NCBI GenBank assembly: GCA_965216445.1
Contig: OZ244166.1
Span: 558,001-622,000, forward strand
DNA from: MA-ANB-1 sp965216445
GTDB lineage: Bacteria > Actinomycetota > Acidimicrobiia > Spongiisociales > ZC4RG35
Direction of reading: 5' to 3'
Length of the DNA: 64,000 nucleotides
The notes below the pieces were generated by a model. That model was not told the DNA's origin. It ran no database searches and saw nothing but the letters and a program-made list of their open reading frames with translations. A program made the translations under genes and the position numbers. Below, one piece after another: positions 1 to 7,445 of this stretch; the stretch's first letter is position 1; each line of letters begins with the position of its first letter.

Positions 1-2
1 CA

Positions 3-206
3 GCCTTGTGGGACCTCGACATTGTTGGGTACCTACTTGTGGGATTGGGTGTGGCCGTAGCCTTGATTGCAGGTCGCGGGTTGAGTGCGATGTTACGTCT
101 CGGCACTGTCAGTCTCACTGAGATCCCGCCGGGGTTTGTCGCTTCGCTGGACGGGGTCATGCTGGCGGCGGCGATCTACTATCCGCTCCTTCGCATCATT
201 CTGTGA
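3..206 (+). CDS. C-terminal part of a membrane protein (5' end outside window)
   Basis: The frame is open from the left edge and ends with TGA at 204-206. The visible ~67 residues hold two hydrophobic stretches (YLLVGLGVAVALIAG and a C-terminal VMLAAAIYYPLLRIIL) separated by a short polar link, so this is the end of a membrane protein. A TTG at position 6 could be read as a start, but nothing marks it as one. I do not recognise the family. It ends 46 bases before crcB on the same strand and may share its transcript. Confidence 0.4.
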   Translation, partial: ALWDLDIVGYLLVGLGVAVALIAGRGLSAMLRLGTVSLTEIPPGFVASLDGVMLAAAIYYPLLRIIL

Positions 207-252
207 TCCAAGCCCACCCAGGTCGACCCACCACCCCAGCGAATCTCTTGCC

Positions 253-609
253 ATGATCACCGCGATCTGGGTTGCTCTCGGCGGGGCGGTTGGCTCTCTG
301 GGACGGTTCGCAATCTCGGAAGGAATGAACGGCAGGTTCCACCCTTGGGGAACAGTTCTCGTCAACGTCGTGGGCAGCCTCGCCCTCGGATTTCTCGTGG
401 GTCGCTGGGGCTTCGACGACCCGTCGGCACAGAGATTGGGTATCACTGTTGGTCTCCTCGGCGGTTTCACAACCTTCTCGACCTTTTCAGTTGACGCAAT
501 AAGGATCTGGGAGAACGGCCAGGGAATGGCGGCGTTTGTGATGGTTGCGGGAACCGTTCTGGTCGGCATCGGTGCGGCCACCATTGGGGTTTTGGTTGGA
601 AGAGCCTGA
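253..609 (+). CDS. crcB: CrcB/FluC fluoride channel
   Basis: A 118-residue membrane protein of the CrcB (Fluc) family, which exports fluoride as a dual-topology dimer. Family marks are the N-terminal GGAVGSLGRF, the asparagine-containing NVVGSLALGFLVG helix and the GGFTTFSTFSVD segment that holds the conserved Phe/Thr/Ser pore residues. Four hydrophobic helices fit the usual 110-130 residues. ATG 253 is chosen because the family begins right before its first helix; reading from 85 would add an Arg-rich, non-family leader. Family members are often encoded as a pair; only one copy is visible here. No fluoride riboswitch is evident in the short upstream gap. Confidence 0.9.
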   Translation: MITAIWVALGGAVGSLGRFAISEGMNGRFHPWGTVLVNVVGSLALGFLVGRWGFDDPSAQRLGITVGLLGGFTTFSTFSVDAIRIWENGQGMAAFVMVAGTVLVGIGAATIGVLVGRA

Positions 610-687
610 GGAGTTGGACTGTGAGCACCGACTCCGCTCGCTGGACAACTACAACAACCGTGCGACACCCGTTACCATCTAGTGCGC

Positions 688-1779
688 ATGGCAGTTGAGA
701 AATCACCCTTGCGCGTTCCGCTGGTCGTCCTGGCCGCAATCCTGATCGCCGGACTTTTCCCGCAGAGCACCCAAGCAGTCACCAAATCCCAGGTCGATGC
801 AGCGTGCGCCAACTCGCGTGCGCAGTTGGATGAGTATCGTGCTGCCCAGAGAGACTTCGAAGAAGCTGCCCTCGAGTTTGAGGCAGCACTGCTCGATGTC
901 GCCCGCGTCGAGGACAAACAAGACAGGGTTTCCGGTTCGGTTGAATCTCAAAGCGCAGAACTGGACGACATGCAATCCAAGTTCGAGGAGCAGGCCGTCG
1001 AGTTGTATATGAGAGGTGGGTTTTCCAACCCGGGAATAATCCTCTCGGCATCGTCCGTCGACGAGTTCATGACCACATCCCAGTTCTTGACCTCGGTTGC
1101 AACAGGTGGGCAGTCGTCAATCGATGAGTATCTTGCCGCCCGAGGCGAGCTGAACCGCTTTCAAGATGACCTCGCTGCAACCAGAGTCGAGTTGAAAGCT
1201 GCCGAAGACGCTGCGCTGGCCATCCGAGATGAGCAGGAGTCCGCGATGATTCGCGAGCAGGACGCCTACGCCAAGCTGAGTGGTGAGTGCAAGAGCTTGC
1301 AGGTGAAATACGACCAGGAACAAGCTGAGATCAAAGCTCGAGCCGCCCAGCGGGCTTCTGGCTCGGTTCAAGTTGGATCCTTCATATGTCCTTTCACGCC
1401 GGGTCGGACTTCGTTCATCGACTCTTGGGGATTCCCGAGATCTGGGGGACGCACCCACAAGGGGACAGACATGTTTGCTGCTTGGAACGAACCCATGTAC
1501 GCAGTTGCGGCCGGAAAGGTGAGTGTCGGAAACAGCGGATTGGGCGGGAAGACGATCTGGTTGACCGCCAATAACGGTGTCGCCTACTACTACGCCCACC
1601 TTGCCAGTTTCAACGTCTCCAACGGTCAGAGCGTGAGCCAGGGTCAGACCATCGGGTTCAACGGTGACTCGGGGAACGCCAAGGGAGGCGCCCCCCATCT
1701 CCACTTCGAGATCCATCCCGGGGGACGGGGCTCCGCTGCCGTCAATCCTTATCCAACACTCGCCAAAGCTTGCAAGTAA
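688..1779 (+). CDS. secreted M23-family peptidase with coiled coil (EnvC/NlpD-like)
   Basis: About 363 residues. A signal peptide (LVVLAAILIAG then a cut after TQA) is followed by a long Glu/Gln/Ala-rich coiled coil (roughly 30-225) and a C-terminal LytM/M23 domain (roughly 240-360). The zinc-site motifs are present: HKGTDMFA supplies the first His and Asp, YYYAHLA the middle His and HLHFEIHPGG the HxH pair. M23 enzymes cut peptidoglycan cross-bridges; the coiled-coil form is typical of division-linked hydrolases or their activators. ATG 688 is preferred over GTG 682 only because it is ATG and keeps the signal peptide compact. It lies 10 bases before the RsiG-like gene and may be co-transcribed with it. 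Confidence 0.88.
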   Translation: MAVEKSPLRVPLVVLAAILIAGLFPQSTQAVTKSQVDAACANSRAQLDEYRAAQRDFEEAALEFEAALLDVARVEDKQDRVSGSVESQSAELDDMQSKFEEQAVELYMRGGFSNPGIILSASSVDEFMTTSQFLTSVATGGQSSIDEYLAARGELNRFQDDLAATRVELKAAEDAALAIRDEQESAMIREQDAYAKLSGECKSLQVKYDQEQAEIKARAAQRASGSVQVGSFICPFTPGRTSFIDSWGFPRSGGRTHKGTDMFAAWNEPMYAVAAGKVSVGNSGLGGKTIWLTANNGVAYYYAHLASFNVSNGQSVSQGQTIGFNGDSGNAKGGAPHLHFEIHPGGRGSAAVNPYPTLAKACK

Positions 1780-1789
1780 CCTGGCTGCT

Positions 1790-2320
1790 GTGAGTGATAG
1801 TCGTCGACGCATAGACCGGGTCCTTCAGCCCGAATTCGTATCAGATCTGGCAGACCTCGAGTTGAGCCAACTACGAGAACGCCGCGATACCACCGAAGAC
1901 GTTGAGAGCCAGGTGTCCTACTACCGACGGCTGCTTCATGGTCGAATGGATCTCCTCGATTTCGAGCTGAGCCGTCGCAAAGGTGAAGAAGAGCGGACGT
2001 TGTTGGAAGCCCTCCCCGAAATCCTTGCCAAAGGAATGATCCTCGGGAACGAACCGACGCTGCGGTACATCGAGGTAATGCCGCCCCTCCCAAAGTCGAC
2101 CGGACGTCGATTGATCGACAAGATCATGGATGACGGTGTGCTTACTCAGTTGAGCGAGCTCACCGAAGAGGAGATTGCCTCAGCCCTCGAAGAACTCCGC
2201 GACTTCGAGAGGCAGCTCTCCGCACAGAGGAAGCAGCTGCACTTGGTGATCGACAAGATCCAGGAGGAGATCGTCGACCGCTTCAGAAGCCAGCACGGCA
2301 CACCCACAGCCGCCGGCTAA
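1790..2320 (+). CDS. RsiG-like anti-sigma factor with two c-di-GMP-binding motifs
   Basis: A 176-residue, almost wholly helical charged protein. Streptomyces RsiG holds the sporulation sigma factor WhiG when c-di-GMP is bound, through motifs of form E-x3-S-x2-R-x3-Q-x3-D. Two copies with exactly this spacing are here: E39-S43-R46-H50-D54 and E140-S144-R147-H151-D155, with His in place of Gln in both. The copies lie on the two long helices expected to form an antiparallel coiled coil. GTG 1790 is chosen because it follows the upstream stop closely; a longer reading from 1664 would overlap the peptidase. The family call rests on the doubled motif and helical layout. The partner would be a WhiG/FliA-type sigma factor not in this window. 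Confidence 0.72.
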   Translation: MSDSRRRIDRVLQPEFVSDLADLELSQLRERRDTTEDVESQVSYYRRLLHGRMDLLDFELSRRKGEEERTLLEALPEILAKGMILGNEPTLRYIEVMPPLPKSTGRRLIDKIMDDGVLTQLSELTEEEIASALEELRDFERQLSAQRKQLHLVIDKIQEEIVDRFRSQHGTPTAAG

Positions 2321-2323
2321 GCG

Positions 2324-3271
2324 GTGCTCGCGGCGCGAATCCGATCCGGATTGCCGGAGACATTCCATGACGGGACCGTTGCTGTGGTCGATGCCCACGG
2401 CAACCTCAGAGCTCACTACGGCAACCTGGACCAACCCTTCTTCCTCAGGTCGTCGGCAAAGCCGTTTCAGGCCTATGTTGCCCAGCTTGCTGGGGCGAAG
2501 CTGAATAGACGGCAGTTGGCTATGGCAGCCTCATCCCATGACGGGGAGCCGGTTCACGTCGCTCTTGTCGGCGCCATGCTCGGCGAGGCCGGACTGGATG
2601 AGTCCTCGCTCGGTTGTCCCGTGTCGTGGCCGCTCAAGGCATCGGCACGTGATCGGCTTCTGGGTTCTGGTGAGACGGGGCCGCGTCGTATCTGGCACAA
2701 CTGTTCGGGCAAACATGCGTCGTGGCTTCGAGCGTGCCTTGCCTCAGGCTGGCCTACCGAGACCTACCTCGACCCGTCGCACCCGCTGCAACAAGAGATC
2801 CAAGAATTTGTAACTGAGCTGGGGGAGTATCCGGTGGAGCCCGTAGGTGTCGACGGCTGCGGAGCTCCGGTCCTGAGGACAACCGCCCGGGCGATGGCGC
2901 TGATGTTCTCTCGGTTGGCAACCGATCCCAAACTCCACGAAGTGGCGAATTCGATGCACACATATCCTGCTTTGGTTTCAGGAACCGACAATGGGGATGC
3001 TTCAATCGCCACGGCCCTCAACGCTGTAGCCAAACGCGGAGCAGACGGCTGCATTGGTGTTGCGGTGGATGGGCACCTGGGAGTCGCCGTCAAATGCTGG
3101 GATGGAAGTGATGTCGTAGCGGCGCAGGCCGCCGTAGCCGCGCTGGAGGATACGGGTCTCTTGACCTCGGCCCAGAGGTCGTCATTGCGACCTGTCGCTG
3201 AGCCGATGGTATTGGGCGGCGGCGAGCCGGTGGGTGTCCTCGAGTCACGTCTCGAGTTGTCCTTTCAATGA
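2324..3271 (+). CDS. asparaginase II family protein (PF06089 type)
   Basis: A 315-residue cytoplasmic protein of the actinobacterial/rhizobial asparaginase II family, which hydrolyses L-asparagine to aspartate and ammonia and is unrelated to the EcAII fold. Characteristic segments are PFFLRSSAKPFQA near residue 40 with the conserved Ser/Lys pair, AMAASSHDGEPVHV, WHNCSGKHASWL and GVDGCGAPV. Length is normal. The GTG start follows the RsiG-like stop by three bases and the stop overlaps the next start (ATGATGA), so the group from 688 to 3705 looks like one transcription unit. The combination with RsiG and M23 genes gives no direct functional clue. Confidence 0.85.
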   Translation: MLAARIRSGLPETFHDGTVAVVDAHGNLRAHYGNLDQPFFLRSSAKPFQAYVAQLAGAKLNRRQLAMAASSHDGEPVHVALVGAMLGEAGLDESSLGCPVSWPLKASARDRLLGSGETGPRRIWHNCSGKHASWLRACLASGWPTETYLDPSHPLQQEIQEFVTELGEYPVEPVGVDGCGAPVLRTTARAMALMFSRLATDPKLHEVANSMHTYPALVSGTDNGDASIATALNAVAKRGADGCIGVAVDGHLGVAVKCWDGSDVVAAQAAVAALEDTGLLTSAQRSSLRPVAEPMVLGGGEPVGVLESRLELSFQ

Positions 3272-3705
3272 TGACCGGTCCCGATTTGAGGGAAGTGCTG
3301 ACGAGGCAAATCGACACCTGGCTGGCCGATCCCGACTCGGCGGTGGAGTATGCCGAAGAGCTCGACGGACGTTGGGCAGTGCGGATTCGGCAAGAAACCC
3401 GGGATGCCACAACCGTTTGGTTCACGCCGGGTGAGCGAAGTCTTAGGTATGAGGCGTATGTGCTTCCAGTCCCTCCCGGTGCTACCGACGTCTTCCGTGA
3501 AGTCCTCGTTCGCAACGGCAGATCGTGGAGGGCATTCTTCGCCCTCGATGACGAGGGTGGGTTGGTCCTTCGGGGAAGGATGGCCAGGCATTGGGTGACT
3601 CCCGACGAGCTCGAATTGGTTCTCGGTGAGATCTACGAAATGGTCGAAGTCGCTTTTCGATCGTTGGTCAGGTCAGCGTTCGAGACTCGCGAAAATTCGG
3701 GTTAG
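3268..3705 (+). CDS. YbjN-domain protein
   Basis: A 145-residue acidic protein with the alternating strand/helix pattern of the YbjN / type III chaperone-like fold: an amphipathic N-terminal helix, a strand run (GRWAVRIRQE, TTVWFTPGERSLRYEAYVLP), then LVLRGRMARHWVTPDELELVLGE and a closing helix. In actinomycetes such proteins often sit beside glycosyltransferase or mycothiol genes; here the neighbour is asparaginase. Its biochemical role is unknown. It starts at an ATG overlapping the preceding stop, so translation is probably coupled. The family call is from pattern recognition only. Confidence 0.6.
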   Translation: MMTGPDLREVLTRQIDTWLADPDSAVEYAEELDGRWAVRIRQETRDATTVWFTPGERSLRYEAYVLPVPPGATDVFREVLVRNGRSWRAFFALDDEGGLVLRGRMARHWVTPDELELVLGEIYEMVEVAFRSLVRSAFETRENSG

Positions 3706-3724
3706 ATACTTGTAAACACAGCCA

Positions 3725-3765
3725 TGTGGACAAACCCTGTGGAAAACCCCTGTTTCTGTGAATAA
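3725..3765. promoter_or_regulatory. cluster of three DnaA-box-like 9-mers
   Basis: Within 41 bases lie TGTGGACAA (3725), TGTGGAAAA (3738) and TGTGAATAA (3757), all in the same orientation and each one base from TGTGGATAA. The first is the exact complement of the actinobacterial box TTGTCCACA. The region then becomes less GC-rich than its surroundings. The dnaA/dnaN neighbourhood expected of oriC is absent, so this may be a DnaA-titrating or regulatory site. There is no protein-coding signal from 3706 to 4048. Confidence 0.4.
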
Positions 3766-3872
3766 GCCGGGTGTCGCCTGCCAGAATTACGGACTTGGAC
3801 CCACTTTGCGATACTTAACGATAGAAAACAATTGCCACGACACCATTGAACTCAACTTGACCGATCCCTACA

Positions 3873-3958
3873 TTCCCCAATAACGCCCGAGAGGCAAGCC
3901 AGAGAAAGATCCGTTCGGGGAAGTGCGGAGACGGCTTTGGAGGGTCACTCGGGCGTTT
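3873..3958 (+). ncRNA. candidate structured RNA with outer helix and possible pseudoknot
   Basis: A perfect 10-bp helix pairs AACGCCCGAG (3882-3891) with CTCGGGCGTT (3948-3957). Inside it AAGCC (3896-3900) pairs GGCTT (3933-3937), and TCCG (3910-3913) pairs CGGA (3926-3929). In addition TTCCCC (3873-3878), outside the outer helix, can pair with GGGGAA (3917-3922) in the innermost loop, a pseudoknot-like contact. I could not match it to tRNA, SRP RNA, or the riboswitch consensus motifs I know. It lies ~90 bases before the lipoprotein start and could be its leader or a separate small RNA. Strand is a guess; a DNA-level palindrome cannot be excluded. Confidence 0.35.
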
Positions 3959-4048
3959 CTCATGGCAGGTGGTACCTCGTCTTCGGCGTCAAGCGCTGAT
4001 CAGATATGAATACGATGTGTTTGCGCCGATCCTGGAGATTCAGGTGAT

Positions 4049-4759
4049 TTGGTCAGGACTCTTGCGGTGACTCTGCGAGTCTTTGGAATAGCGTCGGGAT
4101 TCTTGTTGCTGGTCTCGGCCTGTTGGACCTCTGGTGGCTCGGATCTCATGTGTTTGAACAAAGACATTGTGGTTCCCGCTGAGGTGATGGATCGGCCCCC
4201 TCTCAACAGGAGCGAGTTTGCCCGAATAGGTCTTGGTGCTGCCGTATTGGATCTATATCAAGAAGGTGGCCTGTTCGAAGAAACCCCTGAACTGCTGGAA
4301 GAGGCAAACGGGTTTGCCGTTGTTGATGACAGCCTTGCCCTGTTCTTCAGCGATGAAGAGGCCTTTGCTGCCATAGAGATGAACGAGACGGGGGGAGCCT
4401 ATGAACTGGTGAGGGTCTCCTCATGCACCTTGGTGCGTGCTACCGCACACGAAGACTCGGTGGTATCGACATTTGAGGTCATCGGTGACCCTTCGGAATC
4501 TGACTCCACCTTCCAAATCAGGTCTGTGCACGAGAAATGCGACAACCGGTCTGATAATCCGGGATTTGCCGCCGTCGAAGTAAACGAGTCAGGCGAAGCC
4601 GTTGAAGTTGCGGTCTGGCTCGAGCCGTTCGATCCACCCCTACTGGGGTGCACCTTGGTGGGAAACGAAATCGTATACACCGTCGAACTGGTGGAACCAC
4701 TTGGTTCCAGGGTGATTGTGGACGGCCAAACGGCGCCGCCCTCGATTGTTTGGCCGTAG
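4049..4759 (+). CDS. putative lipoprotein of unknown function
   Basis: A 236-residue protein with a lipoprotein signal: basic start, hydrophobic core and the lipobox VSAC near residue 25, so the mature protein should be lipid-anchored outside the membrane. The rest is acidic and beta-rich, with four or five further cysteines (MCLN, SSCT, EKCDN, LGCT) that could form disulfides. I recognise no domain. TTG 4049 is chosen because it gives the signal peptide its basic head; the next in-frame GTG (4067) would remove it. It follows the candidate structured RNA and stands alone. Confidence 0.6.
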   Translation: MVRTLAVTLRVFGIASGFLLLVSACWTSGGSDLMCLNKDIVVPAEVMDRPPLNRSEFARIGLGAAVLDLYQEGGLFEETPELLEEANGFAVVDDSLALFFSDEEAFAAIEMNETGGAYELVRVSSCTLVRATAHEDSVVSTFEVIGDPSESDSTFQIRSVHEKCDNRSDNPGFAAVEVNESGEAVEVAVWLEPFDPPLLGCTLVGNEIVYTVELVEPLGSRVIVDGQTAPPSIVWP

Positions 4760-4847
4760 TTGCGACAGCAAGTTTGGGTGTGTGAACCGGTGGTTTGGAC
4801 TCTCGGACTAGCCAATCGTGGCAGCCCACTTCCGGATGTCTGGCGGA

Positions 4848-4970
4848 GCGGTAGCCCTGGCCGACCGGCGTCTGTTTGGCCGACGTCCGAATTGAGCAAT
4901 ATCAGCTCGAGGTATGCCCCGGCCGCGAACGAACCGGACTGTCTTGGAGGTTGGTCGGCCAAAGTCGGCC
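4848..4970 (-). repeat. dispersed repeat, inverted copy of the element at 17.2-17.5 kb
   Basis: Read on the minus strand this stretch runs GGCCGACTTTGGCCG (4956-4970), CTCCAAGAC (4941-4949), a 21-base block (4863-4883) beginning TCGGCCAAACAGACG, and GGCCAGGGCTACCGC (4848-4862). The same blocks in the same order occur on the plus strand at 17225-17454; the 21-base block is identical and the last differs at one base. It sits between convergent genes and has no coding signal. It is likely an interspersed non-coding repeat family. Confidence 0.65.
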
Positions 4971-4976
4971 AGCAAA

Positions 4977-5597
4977 TTAATCGTGGCACATGTGCCAGAA
5001 GCGGGTCGCTTCGAGGCAGGTAACTCCGGGGGTCACGGCCTTGTCCGGTGGGACGATCAGCGTGGTAGTTGTGGTCGGCGGGATGGTGGTCGTGGGTGCT
5101 GCGGTACCGGTGGACCCTGAGCCCGACGATCCCGATCCACTAGCCCCGGTCGAACCCTTCTTCATGAACACCATCGTCACGTACACGTAGCCATCCGACA
5201 CGGTCGTCCCAATGCCTACGTAGTTGTAGTCACCAAGGATGTTGGCCTTGTGCCCCGACGACCCCATGAAGGCGCTGTGCAGCGCAGAAACCGACGGTCC
5301 GCGACCGACGTTCTCTCCGAGTTTTGACCATCCGGACCCGGCGGCTGCCGCGAGCTGTGAACTGGTTGAGTGAAAGATCGAGCCGGCGTCGGCCATGGCA
5401 ACGCTATGGCTCCTGGCGTAGGACTGAAGCCCACCTGACATCGTCAGTGGGGCGAGACCAGCAGCGGAGCGGGAAGCGTTCACCTTGGAAAGGAACTCAC
5501 TCTCCTGTCCAGCGTCAGCTGTGGCGGAGATGCCGAATCCCATAAGGGCGAGGGAGAGGGTTAGTAGAAGGGCAACCCAGCGCTTTCGATTCGGCAT
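4977..5597 (-). CDS. secreted CAP-domain (SCP/PR1, YkwD-like) protein
   Basis: A 206-residue exported protein: signal peptide (basic MPNRKRW, hydrophobic ALLLTLSLALMGF, cut after ADA), then a CAP domain from ~32 to ~150. Family features are the FLSKVNASRSAAGLAPL helix, ARSHSVAMAD, the His of IFHSTS, the LGENVGRG motif and HKANIL with the cavity His, then YVYVTMVFMKK. A Gly/Ser- and Thr/Pro-rich linker leads to a short tail with two cysteines. CAP proteins are extracellular; their bacterial role is mostly unknown. The ATG has no ribosome site upstream and sits 7 bases from a WhiG/FliA-like -10 element, suggesting a leaderless message. Confidence 0.88.
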   Translation of the reverse strand: MPNRKRWVALLLTLSLALMGFGISATADAGQESEFLSKVNASRSAAGLAPLTMSGGLQSYARSHSVAMADAGSIFHSTSSQLAAAAGSGWSKLGENVGRGPSVSALHSAFMGSSGHKANILGDYNYVGIGTTVSDGYVYVTMVFMKKGSTGASGSGSSGSGSTGTAAPTTTIPPTTTTTLIVPPDKAVTPGVTCLEATRFWHMCHD

Positions 5598-5604
5598 TGG
5601 ACGT

Positions 5605-5632
5605 CTATCGGCACGGCCTGCCGAGCGCTTGA
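5605..5632 (-). promoter_or_regulatory. WhiG/FliA (sigma-28)-type promoter for the CAP gene
   Basis: On the minus strand TCAAGCGC (5625-5632) and GCCGATAG (5605-5612) are separated by 12 bases. The sigma-28/WhiG consensus is TAAAGTTT, an 11-base spacer and GCCGATAA, so the -10 matches 7 of 8 and the -35 is partial. The distance from the -10 to the ATG (7 bases) would place the transcript start at or next to the start codon. A GGGG/CCCC inverted repeat lies just upstream at 5644-5658. Confidence 0.5.
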
Positions 5633-5689
5633 GAAAGGCACCTGGGGCTAAAGACCCCTTATCTCAGTCGTTTTTGACTGGTCGAACTC

Positions 5690-6571
5690 TCAGATTCCGA
5701 ACATGACCTCACGTAACGAGAGCATCGTGCTCTCGAAGGTCGTCGGATGGAGGCGCATCGAACCGAGCCGTAAGCCCTTCATGCCCTCGCCAACATTTGT
5801 CATCACCCGGAGCCCATCGGCGTCGTGCGACAGAAGCCCGAGACCGAGGCATCCGCCGACTTGGTCCTGGACGCCAACCAGCACATCGTTCAGCCTGTCG
5901 AGGTTGAGTCCCACGGGCAGTGTTGGAGCAAAAACTGTAGGACGCACTTTCCAGCGTTCCATCGGACCCACGAGAGCCTTGGAGAATGCCTCGATCCGGC
6001 GTTCCGCCCTCTCGTCAGGAGACACGGGAATCACGTTGGGGTCACTTGGAGCGACGGTCACGTCCACCCCGAGGAACCGTCGCAGCATTCCAACGACGGG
6101 CTCCATCTCTCCACCTCTTTGCAGGGCCACCACCTTGTCGGGACGGCATAGCTCGGCCTTGTGGTACTTCAACGTTTCGCCCGAAACTCCAGATATGACT
6201 GCGGTTGTGTCAATTATCACCAGGTCAGCTTGCTGACGAGCAACCTGTGTCAAAGCAGCGGTCGCCACGACCTGTTGCAGGACCAGTCGTGACGGAGTGA
6301 TTGTCCCCACAAAGTGGAGTTGGTCTGGTTCAGAGATCGTGTCCAGATCTTCGAGACCTCGGAGAATCTTCAGGCCAACGCACGCAGGCGGTCCCACCGT
6401 GGTGTTGCCGACGTCGGCGTCAACGATGGCGACGGTTCGGCCCGCGGCGAGGGCGAGACGCGCCGCCTGGAGACCCAGGGTCGTCTTTCCGGTGTCGACT
6501 CCGCCCATGAGCATCGACACGTCGGTCCGGGCAACTTCTTTGGCCAAGCTCTCGTACGTCTGGTCACCCAT
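5690..6571 (-). CDS. Clp1/Grc3-type P-loop protein (putative polynucleotide 5'-kinase)
   Basis: A 293-residue protein with a Walker A motif GGVDTGKT at residues 23-30 and a Walker B-like IVDADVGNTTVGPP at ~49-62. This matches the DxDxGQ...GPP signature of the Clp1/NOL9/Grc3 RNA-kinase fold, with Asn for Gln. LVIIDTTAVISG follows as the next core strand. Eukaryotic and archaeal relatives phosphorylate RNA 5' hydroxyls; a bacterial substrate is not known to me. ATG 6571 avoids overlap with the divergent gene. An upstream TTG at 6646 has a good AGGA site and would add 25 residues, so the longer form is possible. Confidence 0.65.
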   Translation of the reverse strand: MGDQTYESLAKEVARTDVSMLMGGVDTGKTTLGLQAARLALAAGRTVAIVDADVGNTTVGPPACVGLKILRGLEDLDTISEPDQLHFVGTITPSRLVLQQVVATAALTQVARQQADLVIIDTTAVISGVSGETLKYHKAELCRPDKVVALQRGGEMEPVVGMLRRFLGVDVTVAPSDPNVIPVSPDERAERRIEAFSKALVGPMERWKVRPTVFAPTLPVGLNLDRLNDVLVGVQDQVGGCLGLGLLSHDADGLRVMTNVGEGMKGLRLGSMRLHPTTFESTMLSLREVMFGI

Positions 6572-6633
6572 GACAGCAATATAGGACTGGTCGTCTGGCT
6601 TGAGGATTCGACGGTGGTTAGCGTCGGTGGACA

Positions 6634-7437
6634 ATGACGTTGCCAATCAGCTTCCTATCCGACTTCGGGCTCAAAGATGAGTTTGTCGGTGTAGTTCACG
6701 GAGTCCTCGCCAAGCTTGCTCCTGAATCCCAAGTCATCGACGTGACACATGAGATTGCGCGTGGGGATGTGCTTGCCGGCGGACTCGCCATGACGCGGGC
6801 AATCCAGTACTTGCCTGAAGGTGTGGCTTTGATGGTCGTTGACCCAGGTGTTGGTTCCGATCGCAAAGCTCTAGCGTTGGAAACCGCCTGGGGCTATTTC
6901 GTGGGGCCGGACAATGGGTTGATGTCTCCCGCGGTTGCGTTGGCGGGTGGGGCGACGAAGATCGTCTCAATCGAGAATCCGGAAGCGATGATTCCCTCTC
7001 CGGGAGCCACCTTCCATGGCCGTGACATATTCGCACCGGCAGCCGCACTCCTCGCCGCTGGGGACGCTGCGATCGAGGATCTGGGGCCAACGCTGAGCGG
7101 AGATGACGTGAGTCCACTTCTGCTGCCCCTTCCAGAGCTCGAGCCGTCCTCGATTTCCGGGCAGTGCTGGTGGGTCGACAGTTTCGGAAATGCGCAGACG
7201 AACGTGGGTCCCGACGATCTCGCGACCCTCGGATTGTCAGTCGGCCAGATGGTCAACGTGCAGATCGGTGCGACCTCACACCAGGTCTTGTGGGCGACGG
7301 CTTACTCCGACGTTGACGATGGAGGGGCACTGCTGCACGTCGACTCGGCCGGTCTTGTCGCTCTTGCTGTCCGTGGTGGAAACGCATCAGAGCAATTCCG
7401 CATCTCGACCGGAGTGTCGGTCAGCTTCACGGCATAG
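6634..7437 (+). CDS. SAM hydroxide adenosyltransferase (SAM hydrolase, DUF62)
   Basis: A 267-residue enzyme of the family that includes fluorinase and the SAM hydrolases, converting S-adenosylmethionine plus water to adenosine and methionine. The N-terminal FLSDFGLKDEFVGV holds the conserved substrate Asp. The DPGVGSDRKAL loop, the YFVGPDNGL segment and ATFHGRDIFAP supply the Asp, Arg and His that activate water in SAM hydrolases. The C-terminal beta domain begins near residue 170. I see no reason to call it a fluorinase. A GGTGGA site precedes ATG 6634. It is divergent from the Clp1-type gene. Confidence 0.88.
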   Translation: MTLPISFLSDFGLKDEFVGVVHGVLAKLAPESQVIDVTHEIARGDVLAGGLAMTRAIQYLPEGVALMVVDPGVGSDRKALALETAWGYFVGPDNGLMSPAVALAGGATKIVSIENPEAMIPSPGATFHGRDIFAPAAALLAAGDAAIEDLGPTLSGDDVSPLLLPLPELEPSSISGQCWWVDSFGNAQTNVGPDDLATLGLSVGQMVNVQIGATSHQVLWATAYSDVDDGGALLHVDSAGLVALAVRGGNASEQFRISTGVSVSFTA

Positions 7438-7445
7438 GGGTGTGC

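Noticed and set aside
1117..1812. 231-codon open frame on the minus strand
   Set aside because: Antisense to the M23 peptidase, whose catalytic motifs are intact.
3882..3957. tRNA-sized hairpin region (76 bases)
   Set aside because: The outer helix is 10 bp and continuous, there is no T-loop consensus and no anticodon arm; SRP RNA motifs are also absent.
6634..7437. Fluorinase in place of SAM hydrolase, with crcB in the same window as support
   Set aside because: The Asp/Arg/His water-activating set appears present and crcB is a general fluoride exporter 6 kb away; nothing indicates fluorination.
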